A DNA stretch of 60,132 nt from Jannaschia maritima (GCF_030973515.1 NZ_JARGZA010000019.1:1-60132), one strand, 5' to 3'; shown: positions 8,245 through 19,783, numbered from the stretch's first letter. The notes: generated by a model not told the origin, from the letters alone. Numbers and translations: made by a program.

Positions 8245-9876
8245 ATGCTTCGGGGAACGATCGTCCGGCTGCTGGCCTGCCTGGTGCTGCTGACGGCCTG
8301 GGCCCCGCCCGTCGCGGCACAGGACGATTCCGTGGAGGTGACGACCCCCGCCGATCCCTTCGGCCGGGACACCCCGCGCGGCACGGTCGATGGCCTGATC
8401 GCGGCCTTCGCGTCCGGCGACCGGGGCGATGTCATCCCCTATCTCGACCTGTCCGACCTGCCCCCCGAGCGTCATCGCTTCGAGGGGCGCCGCATCGGCG
8501 ACCGCCTGCAGACGGTGCTGGACGCGACGGGGGGCATCCTGCCCGCCTTCCGGCTGTCGGACGAACCGCAGGGCACCACCGGCGACGGCCTGGCCCCCGA
8601 TCTGGATCGGTTCGCGCTGCTCCGCGCGGAGGACGGACCGGTGGACCTGACCCTCATCCGGTCGGAGGTGGACGGCGTCCCGGTCTGGCGCGTGTCGCCC
8701 GCTGCCCTGGCGCTGGTGTCGGCGACCGAGTTCCGCATCCCCCTTTACCAGCGCTTGGCCCCAGACTGGCTGGACGGAACGCTGGGCGGGGTGCCGCAGG
8801 CGGCCTGGGTGGCCCTTGCGGCGACGGGCTTCGTGGCCCTCGCCGTGGCGTATGTGGTGGTCTGGTTGGCGATGACGGTCCTGCGTCTGACGTTCCGGCG
8901 GCTGGGATGGTCCGGCGCATGGAAGGTGATCCGCCCCCTCCGCGTGCCGCTGACGCTGGCGATGGGGGCGCCGATGTTCACGGCGCTGAACCTCGTGACG
9001 GGGGTGCCGATCGTCGCGCGCGCCGCCGTCGGCCCGGTGGTCGAGACCGGCTCCTGGCTGGCCCTGGCCTGGACGGGCCTGCGCCTGGTCCACGCCATCG
9101 GGGACGAGGTGCTGGCCAGCATGACGCGCCGGTCGCGGGTCGGCGCCATATCGGTCGTATCGATGGCCCGGCGCATCGCCTATGCGGTGGTGGCCGTGGT
9201 CGCGGCCCTGATGATCGCCAGTTCGTTCGGCCTGGACCTGACGGGCTGGTTCGCGGCCCTGGGCATCGGCGGCATCGCGGTCGCCCTGGGCGCGCAGAAG
9301 ACCATCGAACACATCGTCGGCGGCCTCAGCCTGATCGCGGACCAGCCGGTGCGGGTGGGCGACTTCTGCTCCGTCGGCGGACTGATGGGCACGGTGGAGG
9401 ACATCGGCCTGCGCTCGACCCGGCTGCGGACGCTCGACAACACGTTGCTGACCATCCCCAACGGCGACATGGCCGCCGCCCGGATCGAGAACTTCGCCGG
9501 GCGCCGGCGCTTCAACTGGACCACGATCCTGGGCCTGCGCTACGAGACGACGCCGGACCAGATGCGCGCGGTGCTGTGGCGGCTGGAGCAGCTGCTCGCG
9601 GGCGACGAGCGGGTGGACGAGGGCTTCCGCGCCCGCTTCGTGGGGTTCGGTCCGTCGTCGCTCGACATCGAGATCTTCGCCTATCTGCTGGCGGACAGCC
9701 AGCCCGCGCAGCTGGCGGTGCGCCAGGACCTGAACCTCGCCATCATGGACATCGTGGGCGAATGCGGGACCGGGTTCGCCTTTCCGTCGCAGACGGTCTA
9801 CCTGGCACGCGACGACAAGCCCGCGGCGGGGGACGAGGCCGGCTTCGGGGCGCCCGTGCGTGATGCTGCGGAATAG
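8245..9876 (+). CDS. MscS-family mechanosensitive ion channel with periplasmic N-domain
   Basis: 543 residues. A signal peptide (cleavage after PPVAA, about residue 25) is followed by a soluble periplasmic domain of about 150 residues, several membrane segments from about residue 185, and the MscS pore helix GIGGIAVALGAQKTIEHIVGG near residue 345. A beta domain with GDFCSVGGLMGTVEDIGLRST and TIPNG and a cytosolic C-terminal domain follow. This is a mid-size MscS relative (MscK/YnaI-like layout) that releases osmolytes on membrane tension. ATG 8245 is preferred to an upstream in-frame ATG at 8179 because it begins the signal peptide and follows GGGGGAA. The 280 bp before it show no gene. Confidence 0.88.
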   Translation: MLRGTIVRLLACLVLLTAWAPPVAAQDDSVEVTTPADPFGRDTPRGTVDGLIAAFASGDRGDVIPYLDLSDLPPERHRFEGRRIGDRLQTVLDATGGILPAFRLSDEPQGTTGDGLAPDLDRFALLRAEDGPVDLTLIRSEVDGVPVWRVSPAALALVSATEFRIPLYQRLAPDWLDGTLGGVPQAAWVALAATGFVALAVAYVVVWLAMTVLRLTFRRLGWSGAWKVIRPLRVPLTLAMGAPMFTALNLVTGVPIVARAAVGPVVETGSWLALAWTGLRLVHAIGDEVLASMTRRSRVGAISVVSMARRIAYAVVAVVAALMIASSFGLDLTGWFAALGIGGIAVALGAQKTIEHIVGGLSLIADQPVRVGDFCSVGGLMGTVEDIGLRSTRLRTLDNTLLTIPNGDMAAARIENFAGRRRFNWTTILGLRYETTPDQMRAVLWRLEQLLAGDERVDEGFRARFVGFGPSSLDIEIFAYLLADSQPAQLAVRQDLNLAIMDIVGECGTGFAFPSQTVYLARDDKPAAGDEAGFGAPVRDAAE

Positions 9877-9972
9877 CGTCCGGGGAAGGGTCCGGGTGGA
9901 ACCGCCCGACCCGGCCCGCGTTCGACTGCGAAAGGGTCGCGTGGGGCGGCCTATCCATACATCGAGAGTACA

Positions 9973-12240
<2,268 letters not shown>

Positions 12241-12274
12241 TACAGGCTTCGGTCCCCCGGGATCGGACCACCCC

Positions 12275-12306
12275 GCGCCCGGCCGTTCGGCCGGGCGCGT
12301 TTCGTT
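12275..12306 (+). terminator. Rho-independent terminator after glgX
   Basis: A perfect 10-bp GC stem (GCGCCCGGCC / GGCCGGGCGC) closes a GTTC loop and is followed by GTTTCGTT, 35 bp after the glgX stop. Confidence 0.85.
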
Positions 12307-12308
12307 CC

Positions 12309-12323
12309 GTCACAACATGTGAC
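12309..12323. promoter_or_regulatory. Inverted repeat GTCACA-N3-TGTGAC, possible operator
   Basis: Perfect 6-base arms around ACA, in the 243-bp gap before the DUF481 gene, directly after the glgX terminator. The sequence downstream (12371-12410) is unusually AT-rich for this window (ATTATTTTGAATTTCACTTG) and probably contains the promoter. The regulator is unknown; the arms are those of a CRP/FNR-type site in inverted order, so assignment to that family is not supported. Confidence 0.4.
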
Positions 12324-12483
12324 AGCAGACGTACCCTCCGTGATCCATATGCGCGGAACTCAGCGCAACGGCGATTATTTTGAATTTCACTTGTGGCTGT
12401 GTGTTCCCTACATGCCCCTCAACGGAGACGGCGCGTGAGATCGTTCAACGGCCTTCCCCTCCGAACCATGAGGATTGCCTCCG

Positions 12484-13305
12484 ATGAAGAAGTACTTCGT
12501 AACGACCGCCCTGGCCCTCCTGCTTGCCGGTCAGGCGCATGCGCAAGCTACTGGACTGACGGGCGTCGAGCGCCTCGACGACCGCATCGACGACATCACC
12601 GATGACGTGAACGACGAGTTCGACCGCGGCGTCGACGACGAGCGGTTCAGCACCAATGGCGTGCCGCAGGGCTTCCGCGGCTCCGCCGCGCTGCAGTTCT
12701 CGGGCGTCGACGGCAACACGGACACGTCCGACCTGTCCGCCGCCGCGCGCATCACCTACGGCATCGGCGAATGGTCGCACAGCTTCGGCTTGGCCGCCGA
12801 GTTCGGCGAAGGCAACGGCGTCCGCAACGAGGAGAAGTTCTTCGGCATCTACGAAGGCTCCCGCTCGTTCACCCCGCAGCTCTATGCCTTCGGCACGGGC
12901 CGGTTCGAGTACGACGACTTCGCCACGGTCGAGCGCGACGCGTTCCTCGGTGCGGGTCTGGGCTACCGGATCGTCAACACGCCCGACGTGGCGTGGCGCG
13001 TGCAGGCCGGTCCCGGCGTCCGCTACACCGACCTCCAGAACGGTGACGACGAGACCGAATTCGCGGGCATCCTGTCGTCGCGCTTCTTCTATGGGTTCAG
13101 CGACACGGTCAGCCTGACCAACGACACCGACGTCCTGTCGTCGGACGAGAACACGCTGGTGACGAACGATTTCGGCGTCAACTTCAAGGTGTCCGACACG
13201 CTGTCCACGCGCCTGTCCTACCGGACGGACTACAACAGCGACCCGCTTGACGGGTTCGAGAGCACGGACAACCGGCTGGGCGTGGCCCTGGTCGTGGGCT
13301 TCTGA
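12484..13305 (+). CDS. DUF481 family outer-membrane protein
   Basis: 273 residues: a Sec signal peptide (MKKYFVTTALALLLAGQAHA), a short acidic linker, then a predicted beta-barrel rich in alternating strands (GSAALQFSGVDGNTDTSD, FGTGRFEYDDF, FLGAGLGYRIV, SYRTDYNSDPLDGFESTDNR) ending in a terminal aromatic residue (VALVVGF), as outer-membrane barrels do. The layout is that of DUF481/YdiY salt- or acid-responsive proteins of unknown role. AGGA at 12471-12474 sets the start at ATG 12484. It is monocistronic, between two hairpins. Confidence 0.8.
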   Translation: MKKYFVTTALALLLAGQAHAQATGLTGVERLDDRIDDITDDVNDEFDRGVDDERFSTNGVPQGFRGSAALQFSGVDGNTDTSDLSAAARITYGIGEWSHSFGLAAEFGEGNGVRNEEKFFGIYEGSRSFTPQLYAFGTGRFEYDDFATVERDAFLGAGLGYRIVNTPDVAWRVQAGPGVRYTDLQNGDDETEFAGILSSRFFYGFSDTVSLTNDTDVLSSDENTLVTNDFGVNFKVSDTLSTRLSYRTDYNSDPLDGFESTDNRLGVALVVGF

Positions 13306-13324
13306 AGCCCGTTCCGAAGGACCG

Positions 13325-13348
13325 CACCGGGGGCCGCGGCCCCCGGTG
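13325..13348. terminator. 24-bp perfect palindrome, terminator-like hairpin
   Basis: A self-complementary GC sequence (arms CACCGGGGGC and GCCCCCGGTG around CGCG) starts 20 bp after the DUF481 stop. There is no T-run, so termination strength is uncertain. Confidence 0.6.
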
Positions 13349-13426
13349 ACCGCGCGACGCCGCCCGGCCCCGCCCTTCGGGGACCGGGTGGATCGCCGCT
13401 CCGGCCACGTTACGGAAGACCACCCG

Positions 13427-13807
13427 ATGAACGCCGATCACCGCGTCCCCGGCCCCTTCGTCGAGGTGCTGACCGTCGCCGCCCCGGGCCTTGTCGCGGG
13501 CTATCGCTTTCCCGGCGGCCGACCGGGTCCGACCTTGCTGGTGGCACTGTCCGACGCGCTGCTCGACCCCGTCAGCGATCGCATGGCCGCTCTGCCGACC
13601 CTTCCGTGGATGCGCGGCGTGCTCGACCTCGTGCGGCTGGACGCCGTGGGGTGGGGCGACTGGACGCCGCCCGGCCCCACCGACGCGACCCTGTCCCTGC
13701 CCGTTCACGACGCCACCGCGGCCGCCGTTCGCGAAGGGTACTGGTCGATCCTGCGGATGTGCACCAGGATGGGCATGATCGACGGCAGGGGGGTCGCGCT
13801 GAGATGA
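13427..13807 (+). CDS. Small unknown protein, first gene of the RimK operon
   Basis: 126 residues; ATG 13427 follows GGAAG at a good distance. I do not recognise a named family. The segment [19 protein letters not shown] (about 26-44) resembles the GRRPGPTLFVSGCIHGD segment of the AspA/AstE-like hydrolase three genes downstream, but the zinc-binding HGDE motif is absent. It may be a shortened, non-catalytic relative, an inference from a short stretch only. The stop overlaps the RimB-like start (ATGA), so it is translationally coupled to the other three genes. No signal peptide or membrane segment is visible. Confidence 0.6.
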   Translation: MNADHRVPGPFVEVLTVAAPGLVAGYRFPGGRPGPTLLVALSDALLDPVSDRMAALPTLPWMRGVLDLVRLDAVGWGDWTPPGPTDATLSLPVHDATAAAVREGYWSILRMCTRMGMIDGRGVALR

Positions 13808-14256
13808 CGGAGGACGGGCCGGCGGTGATCGGCTGGATCGAGACGGTCGACCTGCCCGACCTGGGGCTGCGGGACTTGAAGGCGAAGATCGACACCGGCG
13901 CCCGCACCTCGGCGCTGCACGCCCACGACATCCGCCGCTTCCGGCGGGGCGACGCGTCCTGGGTCGCCTTTCGCGCCGATACCGGGCACGGCCTGTCCGA
14001 CGACCCGATCGAGGCCCGGCTGATCGGCCGCCGCGCGATCAAGAACACCTCCGGCGTGCCGGAGACGCGGCTGATCGTGCGCACGCGGCTGCGGCTGGGC
14101 GATCGGCTCTGGCGGATCGACCTGTCGCTGAGCGACCGGACCAACATGACGTTTCCCATAATCGTGGGGCGTGCCGCATTGAAGCGGCACGACATCGCGG
14201 TCCACACGCGGCGCGCCTACGTGGCGACGCCAAACCCGGAAAGGACCGCCCCATGA
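13804..14256 (+). CDS. RimB-like retropepsin-fold protease (ATP-dependent zinc protease family)
   Basis: 150 residues of the PF05618 family. It contains [13 protein letters not shown] with the aspartic-protease-like Asp-Thr-Gly at residues 30-32, [11 protein letters not shown], and [18 protein letters not shown] near the end. In Pseudomonas the relative RimB works with RimK in controlling poly-glutamate tails on ribosomal protein S6. The start overlaps the previous stop (ATGA) and its stop overlaps the RimK start (ATGA), which supports a shared function. Confidence 0.85.
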   Translation: MTEDGPAVIGWIETVDLPDLGLRDLKAKIDTGARTSALHAHDIRRFRRGDASWVAFRADTGHGLSDDPIEARLIGRRAIKNTSGVPETRLIVRTRLRLGDRLWRIDLSLSDRTNMTFPIIVGRAALKRHDIAVHTRRAYVATPNPERTAP

Positions 14257-15158
14257 AGATCGTGATGCTGGCCCGCAACGCCACCCTCTACAGCCACAAG
14301 CGCCTGAAGGAGGCGGCGGAGGCGCGCGGTCACACGCTCGACGTCGTGGACACGCTGCGCTGCTACATGAACATCGCCTCGCGGCGGCCCGAGATCTACT
14401 ACAACGGCGAGAAGCTGGAAGGCTACGACGCCGTGATCCCCCGCATCGGCGCGTCCGTCACGTTCTACGGCACGGCGGTCCTGCGGCAGTTCGAGATGAT
14501 GGGCGTCTATCCGCTGAACGAGAGCGTGGGCATCGGCCGGTCCCGCGACAAGCTGCGCTCCATGCAGCTGCTCGCGCGCGACGGCATCGGGCTGCCGGTG
14601 ACCACCTTCGCCCACGATCCGAAGGTCGCCGACGAGGTGGTGGAGCTGGCCGGCGGCACGCCCGTCGTCATCAAGCTGCTGGAGGGGACGCAAGGTTTGG
14701 GCGTCGTGCTGGCCGACACCAAGCGGTCCGCGAAGTCCGTGATCGAGGCGTTCCGCGCGTCAAACACGAACATCCTGATCCAGGAGTTCATCAAGGAGGC
14801 GGGCGGCACGGACATTCGCGCGTTGGTCGTCGGCGGCCGCGTGATCGCCGCCATGAAGCGGTCGGGCGCGGAGGGCGAGTTCCGCTCGAACCTGCACCGC
14901 GGCGGATCGGCCCAGGTCGTCAAGCTGTCGCCGGAGGAACGCTCGACCGCGGTGCGCGCTGCCAAGGCGATGGGCCTGAACGCCTGCGGCGTGGACATGC
15001 TGCGCGCCAATCACGGCCCCGTGGTGATGGAGGTCAACTCCTCCCCCGGGCTCGAGGGGATCGAGAAGGCCACCGGCCTCGACATCGCGGGCACGATGAT
15101 CGAGTACCTCGAGAAGAACGTGAAGTCCGGCAAGACGAAGACCAAGGGCAAGGGCTGA
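14253..15158 (+). CDS. rimK: RimK family alpha-L-glutamate ligase
   Basis: 301 residues with the ATP-grasp layout: an N-terminal pre-ATP-grasp region ([18 protein letters not shown]), [19 protein letters not shown], the ATP-binding [13 protein letters not shown] loop, and [17 protein letters not shown] with metal ligands Glu/Asn. RimK adds glutamate residues to the C-terminus of ribosomal protein S6. The C-terminal tail is lysine-rich ([11 protein letters not shown]). It is flanked by RimB-like and M14-type genes in a tightly overlapping operon. Confidence 0.92.
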   Translation: MKIVMLARNATLYSHKRLKEAAEARGHTLDVVDTLRCYMNIASRRPEIYYNGEKLEGYDAVIPRIGASVTFYGTAVLRQFEMMGVYPLNESVGIGRSRDKLRSMQLLARDGIGLPVTTFAHDPKVADEVVELAGGTPVVIKLLEGTQGLGVVLADTKRSAKSVIEAFRASNTNILIQEFIKEAGGTDIRALVVGGRVIAAMKRSGAEGEFRSNLHRGGSAQVVKLSPEERSTAVRAAKAMGLNACGVDMLRANHGPVVMEVNSSPGLEGIEKATGLDIAGTMIEYLEKNVKSGKTKTKGKG

Positions 15159-16201
15159 TGGCGAAGCGCCCCGGCTTCGCCCTGGGGGGCGAGGTCGTGG
15201 CCCCCGGCGACCGGCGGACGGTCGCCCTGCCGGTCAGCGTCCTGTCGGACCACACCGCGGTGGCGATGTCCGTGCACGTCGTCCACGGACGCAGGCCCGG
15301 CCCCACCTTGTTCGTGTCGGGCTGCATCCACGGCGACGAGGTCATCGGAACCGAGATCGTGCGCCGGATCCTCGCGTCGAAGGTCCTCGGCCGCCTGCGC
15401 GGCACGCTGCTGGCTGTGCCCGTGGTCAACGCCTACGGGCTGATCAACCAGTCCCGGTACCTGCCCGACCGGCGCGACCTGAACCGCTGCTTCCCGGGTT
15501 CGGAAGGGGGGTCGCTGGCCGCGCGGCTGGCGCATCGCTTCCTGCATGAGATCGTGGCGCGCTCCGATCTGGGCATCGACCTCCATTCGGCGGCGATCCA
15601 CCGCATCAACTATCCCCAGATCCGCGTGTCGCCCGACGATCCCGCGATGGCGGATCTGGCTACGAGCTTCGGCGCGCCCGTCGTGATCCATTCCCCCCTG
15701 CGTCCCGGATCCCTGCGCGAAGCCGCGCGCCGGGTCGGCACGCCGGTCCTGCTGTACGAGGCGGGCGAGGGCCTGCGCTTCGACGAGACCTGCGTGCGGG
15801 CGGGCGTGGCGGGCGTCCTGCGGGTGATGCAGGCCCAGGGAATGCTGCCCGCGCGCACCGTGTCGGTTCCGCGCGCCGCGCCGCAGACCTGCCTGTCCAG
15901 CAAGTGGCTGCGCGCGCCGATGGGGGGTCTGCTGCGAACATACGCGGCGGACGGGACGGCGGTCGAACGCGGTCAATTACTAGCCGTCGTGGCCGACCCG
16001 TTCGGCGAAACCGAAGCCGAGATCCGCGCCCCGGCCGACGGCCTGATCGTGGGCCGCGCGGTCATGCCCATCGTCAACGAGGGCGACGCGATCTTCCATC
16101 TGGGGCGCATGGCCGCGCCCGCCGGCACCGAGGGCGCAGTCGAACGGTTCGAGGCGCAGATGGAATCAGACCCCCTGTTCGACGAGGACGAGATCCTCTG
16201 A
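15158..16201 (+). CDS. AspA/AstE-like M14-family deacylase
   Basis: 347 residues of the succinylglutamate desuccinylase/aspartoacylase group. Zinc-site motifs are CIHGDE (His58, Glu61) and GIDLHS (second His); DRRDLNRCFPG supplies the conserved Arg-Asn pair. The C-terminal 80 residues (APMGGLLRTYAADGTAVERGQ, later GDAIFHLG) look like a lipoyl/biotinyl-type beta hairpin domain. Its first base is the last base of the RimK stop (TGATG). The substrate is unknown; given the operon, cleavage of an acyl-glutamate or of a RimK product is plausible but inferred. Confidence 0.82.
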   Translation: MAKRPGFALGGEVVAPGDRRTVALPVSVLSDHTAVAMSVHVVHGRRPGPTLFVSGCIHGDEVIGTEIVRRILASKVLGRLRGTLLAVPVVNAYGLINQSRYLPDRRDLNRCFPGSEGGSLAARLAHRFLHEIVARSDLGIDLHSAAIHRINYPQIRVSPDDPAMADLATSFGAPVVIHSPLRPGSLREAARRVGTPVLLYEAGEGLRFDETCVRAGVAGVLRVMQAQGMLPARTVSVPRAAPQTCLSSKWLRAPMGGLLRTYAADGTAVERGQLLAVVADPFGETEAEIRAPADGLIVGRAVMPIVNEGDAIFHLGRMAAPAGTEGAVERFEAQMESDPLFDEDEIL

Positions 16202-16214
16202 GACCCGCGCCCGT

Positions 16215-17195
16215 CTAGCGCCGATAGGCCGAAGGCGTGCGCCCGAAGCGGGGGCCGAACTTGCGCCCCAGCCCGCTGGGCGATGCGAAGCCGGTCGCCA
16301 GGGCGATGTCGCCGAGGGGCAGATCGGTCTGGATCAGGAGGCGGCGGGCCCGGTCGAGGCGCAGGTTCATGTAGTACTGCATCGGGGTCGCCCCCAGATG
16401 CTTGCGGAACAGCCGTTCCAGCTGCCGGGGCGACACCCCGCCCAAACCCGCGAAGTAGCTGATGGGCCGCACGTCCTCGACCATCGCCTCCATCCGCGTG
16501 GCGACCTTGGCGACGATCGGATTGCGCACCGGCAGGCGCGAGGACAGGCCGATATCCGCGTCCTCCTGCAGGTGATGGATGTCGACGTACATCAGTTGCG
16601 CGGCCACGTCGTCCGCCAACCGCCCCCGACCCCGCCGGCGCAACAGCGCCAGGATCAGGTCGATCCCCGCGATCCCCCCGGCGGAGGTCAGCACGTCGCC
16701 GTCCAGCGCGAAGGGCGCATCGCTCAGCGGGATGTCGGGGAACTCCTCCGCGAAGGCCTCCCGCTGCTCCCAGTGGATGGTGACCGCCGTGTCGCGCAGC
16801 ACCCCCGCCCGCCCCAGCGCATAGGCGCCGGTGCACAGCCCGCCCAGATGCGCGCCGTGCGACGCGCAACGCCGCAGCCAGGCCAGGAGCTTGGCATCCA
16901 CCGCCGCATGGATGTCGACGCCGCCGCAGACTAGCAGATAGGTTCCCGACCGCACGGGTCGCCATGGCCCGTCCACCGGCAGCGCCACCCCGAGCGAGGA
17001 CGCGACCGCCTCGCCGCCTTCGGATTGCAGCGACCAGGCGAAGACCGGCGCGTCGTTCAGACGGTTGGCGATCCGCATCGCCTCCAGCACGGTGACGGCC
17101 GACAGCATCGAGAAGCCGGGCACCAGGAGGATCGCGACCTCCATCTCCGCGGCGCGGTGGGGGGTCGGGGCGGCGCGGCCGTCGCGGACGGTCAC
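16215..17195 (-). CDS. GlxA-family AraC-type regulator (DJ-1/PfpI + AraC HTH)
   Basis: About 326 residues: a DJ-1/PfpI-like N-terminal domain (AILLVPGFSMLSAVTVLEAMRIAN, GGLCTGAYALGRAGVL) and a C-terminal double helix-turn-helix of AraC type (VSPRQLERLFRKHLG, PLGDIALATGFASPSGLGRKF). GTG 17195 is chosen because it overlaps the MttB stop (GTGA), though ATG 17144 is possible. Members of this family (GbdR, CdhR, SouR in Pseudomonas) sense glycine betaine, carnitine or sarcosine, which fits the neighbouring MttB, flavoprotein and betaine transporter. The ligand assignment is inference. Confidence 0.87.
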   Translation of the reverse strand: MTVRDGRAAPTPHRAAEMEVAILLVPGFSMLSAVTVLEAMRIANRLNDAPVFAWSLQSEGGEAVASSLGVALPVDGPWRPVRSGTYLLVCGGVDIHAAVDAKLLAWLRRCASHGAHLGGLCTGAYALGRAGVLRDTAVTIHWEQREAFAEEFPDIPLSDAPFALDGDVLTSAGGIAGIDLILALLRRRGRGRLADDVAAQLMYVDIHHLQEDADIGLSSRLPVRNPIVAKVATRMEAMVEDVRPISYFAGLGGVSPRQLERLFRKHLGATPMQYYMNLRLDRARRLLIQTDLPLGDIALATGFASPSGLGRKFGPRFGRTPSAYRR

Positions 17196-18730
17196 GGCTC
17201 CGCGCTCCCGATCGCCTCCTTGCGACGGGCGACATAGGCTTCGAGCGCCTCGCGCACGGCCGGGTCCATGCTCGGCGCCTCGTAATCCTGCAGCGCTTGC
17301 TTCCACAATGCCGTGGCGCGGGTCAGCGCGTCCTTCGCGCCCGCCGCCTCCCAGGCGCCGTGGTTGGTCCAGTCCGACAGCATCGGCCTGTAGAACGCGC
17401 TCTCGTAGCGTTCCATCGTGTGGGGGCTGTCGAAGAAGTGTCCCCCCGTCGGCACGGCCTTGATGGCCTCCAGGCCCAACTCGGCGTCGTCCACCTTCAT
17501 CGGCTCAAGGAACTGCTTCATGTTCTGGATGATCTCGACGTCGAGGATGAACTTCTCGTAGCTCGCCGTCAAACCCCCTTCCAGCCAGCCCGCCGCGTGA
17601 TAGATCAGGTTGGCCCCGCCCAGGACCGCGCCCCAGGTCGACATCATCGTCTCGTAGGTGGCCTGCAGGTCCACCGCGTTCGACGCGTTCGCGTTCGACG
17701 TGCGGTAGGGCAGCCGGTAGCGGCGGGCCAGTTGACCCGCGACGATGTTGGCCTTCGTGTTCTCCGGCGTGCCGAAGGCGGGCGCGCCGGAGCGCAGATC
17801 GACGTTCGAGGTGAACGCGCCGTACATCACGGGCGCGCCGGGCTTGACCAACTGCGTCAGGGCGACGCCGAACAGCGCCTCCGCGTTCTGCTGCGCCAGG
17901 GCCGCGGCCAGCGTCACGGGCGTCATCGCGCCCATCAAGGTGAAGGGCGTGATCGTCACGGGCTGGCCGTGCTCCGCCATCGCGATCAGGCCATCGGTCA
18001 TCGCCTCGTCCAGCAGGCGGGGCGAGTTGACCGAGATGATCGTGATGACGCCCGGCACCTCGGCCATGTCGGCGGGGTCGATGCCGCGGCTGATGGCCAT
18101 CATCTCGATTCCATCCATCGCGCGGCCCCGGCCGATGGCGGTGCAATGGAACGTCAGGTCGCTGTGGACCAGGTTCGACAGGTACGTGTCCAGATGCCGG
18201 TTGTTGGCCGGCTTCTCCATCGGGGCGCAGACCTGGTTGCCGATCATCGAGACCGCGTTGAAGTGGTGCGCCAGCTTGATGAAGTCGTCGTAGTCGGACT
18301 GGTTGCCGACGCGCCGCCCGCGTTCCGCGTCGTGGACGTTGGGCGGCCCCGCGACCAGGCCGAAGTTGATCGCGTCGCCCCCCATCGTGATCCGCTTGGC
18401 CGGGTTGCGGGCGACCATGTCGAAGGTGGCCGGCGCGGTCGCCAGCGCGGCGTCGACGATGGCGGCATCGATCCGGATCGTCATCGTGTCGTCGTCCACG
18501 ATCCCGCCCGCGTCGCGGAACAGGTCGGCGACCCGCCGGCTCATGACGCGGATGCCCGATTCCGACAGGATGCGGAGCGACGTGTCGTGGATCGCCTGCA
18601 ACCGCTCCTCGTCCAACAGGGGGAACGGGCCATGGGGGTTGCGGGTCTGCGTCCAGGGCAGCTGGGGAATGCCGCCCGCGCTGCGCGCCGTGCCACCGCG
18701 CCTGCCCCCCCGTCGTCCGTCCCGTCCCAT
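17192..18730 (-). CDS. MttB-family (COG5598) methyltransferase, non-pyrrolysine
   Basis: 512 residues. After an Arg/Gly-rich N-terminus typical of this group come PLLDEERLQAIHDTSLRIL, GPPNVHDAERGRR, PVTLAAALAQQNAEALFG and a C-terminal TRATALWKQALQDYEAP region. The frame is continuous with no in-frame amber codon, so it is a non-pyrrolysine trimethylamine-methyltransferase homologue, a group that includes glycine-betaine and other quaternary-amine demethylases using a corrinoid partner. No corrinoid protein gene is seen in the window. It is coupled to the GlxA regulator (GTGA). Confidence 0.85.
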   Translation of the reverse strand: MGRDGRRGGRRGGTARSAGGIPQLPWTQTRNPHGPFPLLDEERLQAIHDTSLRILSESGIRVMSRRVADLFRDAGGIVDDDTMTIRIDAAIVDAALATAPATFDMVARNPAKRITMGGDAINFGLVAGPPNVHDAERGRRVGNQSDYDDFIKLAHHFNAVSMIGNQVCAPMEKPANNRHLDTYLSNLVHSDLTFHCTAIGRGRAMDGIEMMAISRGIDPADMAEVPGVITIISVNSPRLLDEAMTDGLIAMAEHGQPVTITPFTLMGAMTPVTLAAALAQQNAEALFGVALTQLVKPGAPVMYGAFTSNVDLRSGAPAFGTPENTKANIVAGQLARRYRLPYRTSNANASNAVDLQATYETMMSTWGAVLGGANLIYHAAGWLEGGLTASYEKFILDVEIIQNMKQFLEPMKVDDAELGLEAIKAVPTGGHFFDSPHTMERYESAFYRPMLSDWTNHGAWEAAGAKDALTRATALWKQALQDYEAPSMDPAVREALEAYVARRKEAIGSAEP

Positions 18731-18783
18731 CGCGCAACACCCCCCCGCGCTCGGTCATACCCTTCCGCGTCGGGCTGCACGGT

Positions 18784-18804
18784 AGGGGGTGGGGGGCGGG
18801 GGGG
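18784..18804 (+). other. Poly-G tract before the LysR gene
   Basis: Runs of 5, 6 and 7 G separated by single T and C bases in the gap between the MttB start (18730) and the LysR start (18868). It could form G-quadruplex-like structure or be a slippage hotspot; no function is shown by sequence. Confidence 0.5.
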
Positions 18805-18867
18805 CACGTGATGGTTTCCGGCCCTATGGCACGGATTTTCCGGGACATGGCGGCGGGGAGGGTGTCT

Positions 18868-19752
18868 ATGGGATGGGCCATGACCACCCTGCCCCACCTG
18901 AACCACCTTCGCTCGTTCGAGGTGTCGGCCCGGACGCTGTCCTTCACCCGGGCCGCGGCGGAGCTGAACTATACCCAGTCGGCCGTCAGCGGCCACGTCC
19001 GGGCGCTGGAGGACTTCATCGGGCGCCCGCTCTTCGTGCGGCATCCACGCTCGCTGTCGCTGACCTCGCTGGGCGAGGCGTACCTGCCCACCGTCCAGCA
19101 CATGCTGACGCAGATCGACGCCGCGACGGAGGCGATCATGGCGCCCCGCCACGGACGCCGCGTCGTCGTGTCGGCGCCCGTGTCGCTTGCGACCAACTGG
19201 CTGCCGTCCCGGCTGGCCGCCTTCCGCGCGACCGAGCCCGGCATCGACGTGACGGTCCATGCCCGGATCTGGACGGACGAGGATCCGGAGGTGGCGGACA
19301 TCCGCGTCTCCGCCGCGCGCCGGGCGGAGGTGCCCGCGACCGCCCGCGTGCTGTGGGCCGATCGCCTGGTCGTCCTGGCCCCGCCGGACGCCGCGCCGCG
19401 CACGCCGCCCGCGATGATGGAGGCCGCGCTGATACACAACCTCGGGCGGCCCGACTACTGGTTCGCGGTGGGCGAGCGCTTCGGCCTGCCGGGGCTGCAC
19501 GCCTTGGGCGGCCTGCGCACCTCGTCGCTGAACACCGCGATGGAGCTGGCCGTGGCCGGGGCGGGCCTGGCCGTCGTGCCCCTGGCCGTCGCCGCGCTGC
19601 ATCTGGAGCGCGGCCTGCTGGTCGCGCCGTTCGAGCCGGTGGACAGCGACTGGGTCAACGTCCTGTCCGACGAATCCCTTCTGAAGTCGCGCGAAGCGCG
19701 GCTGCTGCATGCGTTCCTGGCGCAGGGAGGCGAAGGCGCTCCCCACGCCTGA
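18868..19752 (+). CDS. LysR-family transcriptional regulator
   Basis: 294 residues: an N-terminal winged helix (LNHLRSFEVSARTLSFTRAA, LNYTQSAVSGHVRALEDFIG) and a LysR substrate domain with NLGRPDYWFAVGERF and AVAGAGLAVVPLAVAA. It resembles the GcvA-type group. ATG 18868 is preferred to 18808 and 18880 because GGGGAGG (18855-18861) lies six bases ahead. It is divergent from the MttB gene and convergent, with a 30-bp gap, on the flavoprotein gene, so it may control the methylated-amine genes on both sides. Confidence 0.87.
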   Translation: MGWAMTTLPHLNHLRSFEVSARTLSFTRAAAELNYTQSAVSGHVRALEDFIGRPLFVRHPRSLSLTSLGEAYLPTVQHMLTQIDAATEAIMAPRHGRRVVVSAPVSLATNWLPSRLAAFRATEPGIDVTVHARIWTDEDPEVADIRVSAARRAEVPATARVLWADRLVVLAPPDAAPRTPPAMMEAALIHNLGRPDYWFAVGERFGLPGLHALGGLRTSSLNTAMELAVAGAGLAVVPLAVAALHLERGLLVAPFEPVDSDWVNVLSDESLLKSREARLLHAFLAQGGEGAPHA

Positions 19753-19783
19753 TCCGCCGGTAGGCGCGCTCGCCGGGGGGGCG

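Noticed and set aside
12309-12323. CRP/FNR binding site
   Set aside because: Those sites have TGTGA/TTGAT first and TCACA/ATCAA second with a 4-6-base spacer; here the arm order is reversed and the spacer is 3.
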